From assembly GCA_039621445.1 (NCBI GenBank), contig CP154954.1:2604001-2668000 (forward strand): DNA of 64,000 nucleotides. The letters are read 5' to 3'. Below are positions 61,290-64,000 of this stretch, one piece after another; positions within the stretch are counted from its first letter, which is position 1, and each line of letters starts with the position of its first letter. The notes under the pieces were generated by a model. It saw only the letters and a program-made list of their open reading frames with translations, did no database searches and was not told where the DNA came from. The translations under genes and the position numbers were made by a program. The stretch comes from Euglena gracilis (lineage: Eukaryota; Euglenida; Euglenophyceae; Euglenales).

Positions 61290-61660
61290 AATTGGCTTAA
61301 AAATGGCCATGTCTCGGGCTAGGCGGAGAGTTATAAGAAAACCAAAATACAATTTGATGAGGTTTTTAAGTTTTTCTTTTGATGTTTCAATTTTTTTTTG
61401 ATTTGCTTCATTTTTGAGAAATGCCATCTCGCAATATTTTGGGACCAAAAGCGGCCCAAAATGTTCGAAAAACGCTATTTCTTGGGGCAGGCGGGGAGGC
61501 AAGAACAGCAATGTACAGGCGTGTGATGGGTTCTTTTGATTCCCCATCATTTCTTAAAGATGTGGATCAATCATTTTTTTGGCCCAAAAATAGTTGGCAA
61601 AGTCGGAAACCTGCAAAAAAGACGCTGTTTTGGGGTGTAAATTGGCCATACCTTGGGTTT
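61290..61660 (-). repeat. Decayed inverted copies of the satellite left-flank module
   Basis: On the minus strand 61,300-61,350 matches the flank module closely: 'tctcgggctaggcgg' with 'agttat' and 'aaaccaaaatac' against the inverse of 'gtattttgatttccccgcaa', 'ccgcctagcccgagatac' near 180-205. 'tttgatttgcttcatttttg' (61,398) matches the inverse of the 'aaatgatgcaaaatcaaa' region near 316-335. Two weaker copies follow near 61,470-61,530 ('cttggggcaggcggggag') and 61,640. Confidence 0.65.
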
Positions 61661-62324
61661 AACTAGAATATGGAGAACATGATAACTGCATTTGAAATTT
61701 GTGACTTTTTTGATGAAATCTATTGTTCACAATTTTCATTGTTCACAAAAAAAGGAAGGGGAAATAAAAGAAATGGAAAAGGTGGGAAAATGGAAAAAGG
61801 AAAAATGAAAGAGGGGAATAAAATATCGTCTGAATATTCCACATTTTCAAGTGAATGCAACTTTTGCATTCTCTTGAGGATGTTGTATTCCCCTCTTTCA
61901 TTTTTTTATTTTTATTTTCTCATTTACTCTTTATCTATTTTTTATGTGATTATTGTATTATATTATTGCATTTTTTACATGCCTTTAATTTCAAACGTGC
62001 TGTGCATTCAAACAATTTCTCGGTGCTTTGGTTTTGGCAAAGGTGTCGTCAAATGTCATTTTGAGCAACTCACAACTGACAAAACAATGGAAGAGCAGCC
62101 AACCATGATTTGTATATAATTCATTGGAAATCCAACCAAATGTTTGGATTTTTTTTAGCAAATGGAATGACCTACTCCCCCAACATAAATCACCCTATAT
62201 GAATACTAATTGTGTGTCTAGCCTGATTTACGCCGATTCCACTGGGCCATTCCAATGTAAAACAGGGTCTATCTGCCAGCAACAAAAAGAAATTTCAAGC
62301 TGTGCCGAGTCATCAAATGGGCTC
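61661..62324. other. AT-rich stretch without a supported gene
   Basis: A-rich and T-rich runs. A plus-strand frame at 61,670-62,119 contains a hydrophobic middle, but codon composition follows base composition. Confidence 0.35.
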
Positions 62325-62580
62325 AGTATAATAGAATTCAAGCCCCTGCAATGCCCCATCTAACGATACCTGGTTTTTCTGGTAACTCGATGGCAAGCTC
62401 AAATTGCAGACTGAAATTGAGGCCCTTAAGGCATCCAAATGGAACGGTATTTGACTTCCCCGTGACTCCACAGCTTGCCTGGGTGATGACCATTTCAAGG
62501 AGCTCTGAGCTGATGGCACCATCAATCAGGGAAAGAGCTCAGCACTGCACAAAACTTGGTGAATTATTGGTTCAGCACAT
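62325..62580 (+). repeat. Decayed direct copies of the satellite left-flank module
   Basis: Two tandem relatives: 62,329-62,405 ('aattcaagcccctgcaatgc', 'cccatctaacgatac') and 62,412-62,495 ('aaattgaggcccttaaggc', 'aatggaacggtatttgactt', 'ccccgtgactcc'). 'aagagctcagcactgcacaa' near 62,532 matches the insert in the right-flank module at 15,616. Confidence 0.6.
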
Positions 62581-62789
62581 GGTGTGGTCATAGTGGCCCA
62601 CTGCCTAGGAAGGTGATCTACCAGGGCCATATTTTCTTTACCTTACAGAAAACAAGCATTCACTTTGTTCATTGGTGAGCAGACTCGTCGCTAGCAAAAC
62701 TAGAAATTTCTTGCGATGCGAGCACCCTGGAACAATATTTTTTGTAGCCTGTTGTACTACAGCAGATTTCTGGGGATGTCTGGGACGCC

Positions 62790-62832
62790 GGGGGGGGGGG
62801 GGTGGGGGGGGGGGCTGGGGGGGGGGGGGATG
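62790..62832 (+). repeat. G-run cluster
   Basis: Four long G runs separated by single T, C or A. With the run at 63,076-63,102 it could form G-quadruplexes; it is also a place where assembly length is unreliable. Confidence 0.8.
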
Positions 62833-62865
62833 CGGGCGAGACGCCATTTTTGGGACAGTGAAATT

Positions 62866-63030
62866 AGGAATTTGCCGCGAGAAAATTTTAGCCAAATTAG
62901 GATTCTACCAAACAAATTAGGACAAACCCACCCCAAAGTAGGAATCACCCACCGCAAGTTAGGAATCACCCACACCAAATTAGGAATCACCAACCTCAAA
63001 TTTGCCTGAAATTAGGAATCAGCCTCCTAA
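62866..63030 (+). repeat. Degenerate ~25-30-bp repeat with core AAATTAGGAATCACCCACC
   Basis: Six or seven units such as 'gaaattaggaatttgccgcg', 'aagtaggaatcacccaccgc', 'aagttaggaatcacccacac' and 'caaattaggaatcaccaacc'. Same core as 44,560-44,795 but better conserved. Confidence 0.8.
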
Positions 63031-63102
63031 AATTGGCTGTCTCGAGAACAAAATTATGGTTTCAAAGTGGGACGCGGGGGGGGGGGGGGGGGGGGGGGGG
63101 AG

Positions 63103-64000
63103 ACACCCCCTCTTGTGTGTGTTTCTCTGTGCTGTTTCTCTGTGCTCTGCAACCAAAAAAATTATTCACTGCTGCAAAGGAGTTCTGCTCCACGTTGACT
63201 TTTTCTTTTGTGCTTCGCCATGGCCACAACAGAAAAAAAATTTGCCACCTCCGTGTCTGCTGTGTGACAAAAAAATTGTAATCCTTGTCAACAACTGTTA
63301 AAACTTTGACAAAGACGAACAAATACAACCAGCCATTTTGTTCACGCCTGATTGTGTCCATCAACTTTGAGACGTTTTATTGCATCTGATGCTTTGGAGG
63401 AGTTGCCTTGCTGCACAATGACAAGACGAGAATGGAAACCATTTGCTGTGGCACCTTGCAGCGAACAATCAAAATAACAGAATTGCATTAATGAAGAATG
63501 AGGGAATCGTTTTAATCCATGGGTGGCCAGTGTTCACCAACCTTCGACAATCTATATGCGAATATTTGATATAATCCGCAAAATTAATCATGAATTTAAT
63601 CACTGTGACCTCAATGAAAATTCCATTTGGACACCCGAACTTTTTCCGACTTTGACCGCACCAAAATCATCCAAAAAAACTGTTTCCATAATAAAAATGT
63701 CACGACCGGCACTGAAAACACTGTTTCACTGAAAGCACTCTGGCCTTTCAGGCGGAAATTTAAGACCCTCCAGGTCTAATGCCAAAAAGGATTTTCACAT
63801 CTGGTGGCCATGTTGTTGTTCTGATCCTTGCCAACATCATCCACACGAAATCGGCTGAATTGCCGTTGTGAGTCTCAAAATTCATCCAACTCTGAATGGT
63901 CCCCAATTGAACATCTTGGATGGATATTGATGATAATAATCGCAACAACAAGTTGCAGCTTGGCCTTGCTGCTTGGTGATTGGGAGACATTCTAATTGGG
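63103..64000. other. Stretch without a supported gene
   Basis: AT-rich. Short frames only. No repeat, RNA gene or exon that I can support. Confidence 0.4.

Overview
The window looks like nuclear DNA of a unicellular eukaryote, probably an alga or other protist; I cannot name the species. The evidence is GC-rich putative exons bounded by GT-AG sites (and at least one probable GC-AG intron), very long CA/TG microsatellites, long G or C homopolymers, a large satellite array, and several classes of eukaryotic transposon. I see no operons, rRNA, CRISPR array or credible tRNA.

Layout. 1-15,912 is satellite DNA: a unit of about 163 bp in two arrays (roughly 503-1,889 and 2,467-15,509), each bracketed by the same flanking modules, so the whole is a higher-order repeat. 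15,913-24,230 is gene-poor and rich in foldback elements, with a few candidate exons. 24,611-25,168 (minus) encodes a small membrane protein. 25,240-32,087 is a nested structure: a 5'-truncated non-LTR retrotransposon whose reverse transcriptase (RT) is split, at a catalytic-motif aspartate codon, by a structurally complete DIRS-type element (25,577-30,222) with inverted terminal repeats, an internal complementary region, RT, RNase H and tyrosine recombinase. 32,607-36,715 holds further broken fragments of related non-LTR RTs, one of them inverted. 37,388-38,104 (minus) encodes a PHD-finger protein. 40,911-42,155 (minus) encodes a repetitive low-complexity protein whose first exon-like segment is duplicated at 38,636-38,993. 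45,194-48,473 (minus) is a nearly full-length non-LTR element whose first ORF carries a 2A ribosome-skipping motif. About 49,715-58,960 (minus) appears to be one intron-rich host gene, with exons separated by transposons and microsatellites. 59-64 kb is AT-richer and gene-poor, with a long TG repeat, a near-perfect hairpin and decayed relatives of the satellite flanks.

Themes. Several short foldback elements have CAGGG-type ends and 8-bp flanking duplications (some imperfect), as expected of non-autonomous hAT-like transposons. A second theme is short A/T-containing keywords joined to G or C runs and repeated in both orientations. A third is a stem-loop, GCCGCCC-TTCG-GGCGGC, found at eight places between 34 and 43 kb. 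Most coding capacity here belongs to mobile elements; the host genes I can support are the membrane protein, the PHD protein, the repetitive protein and the multi-exon gene.
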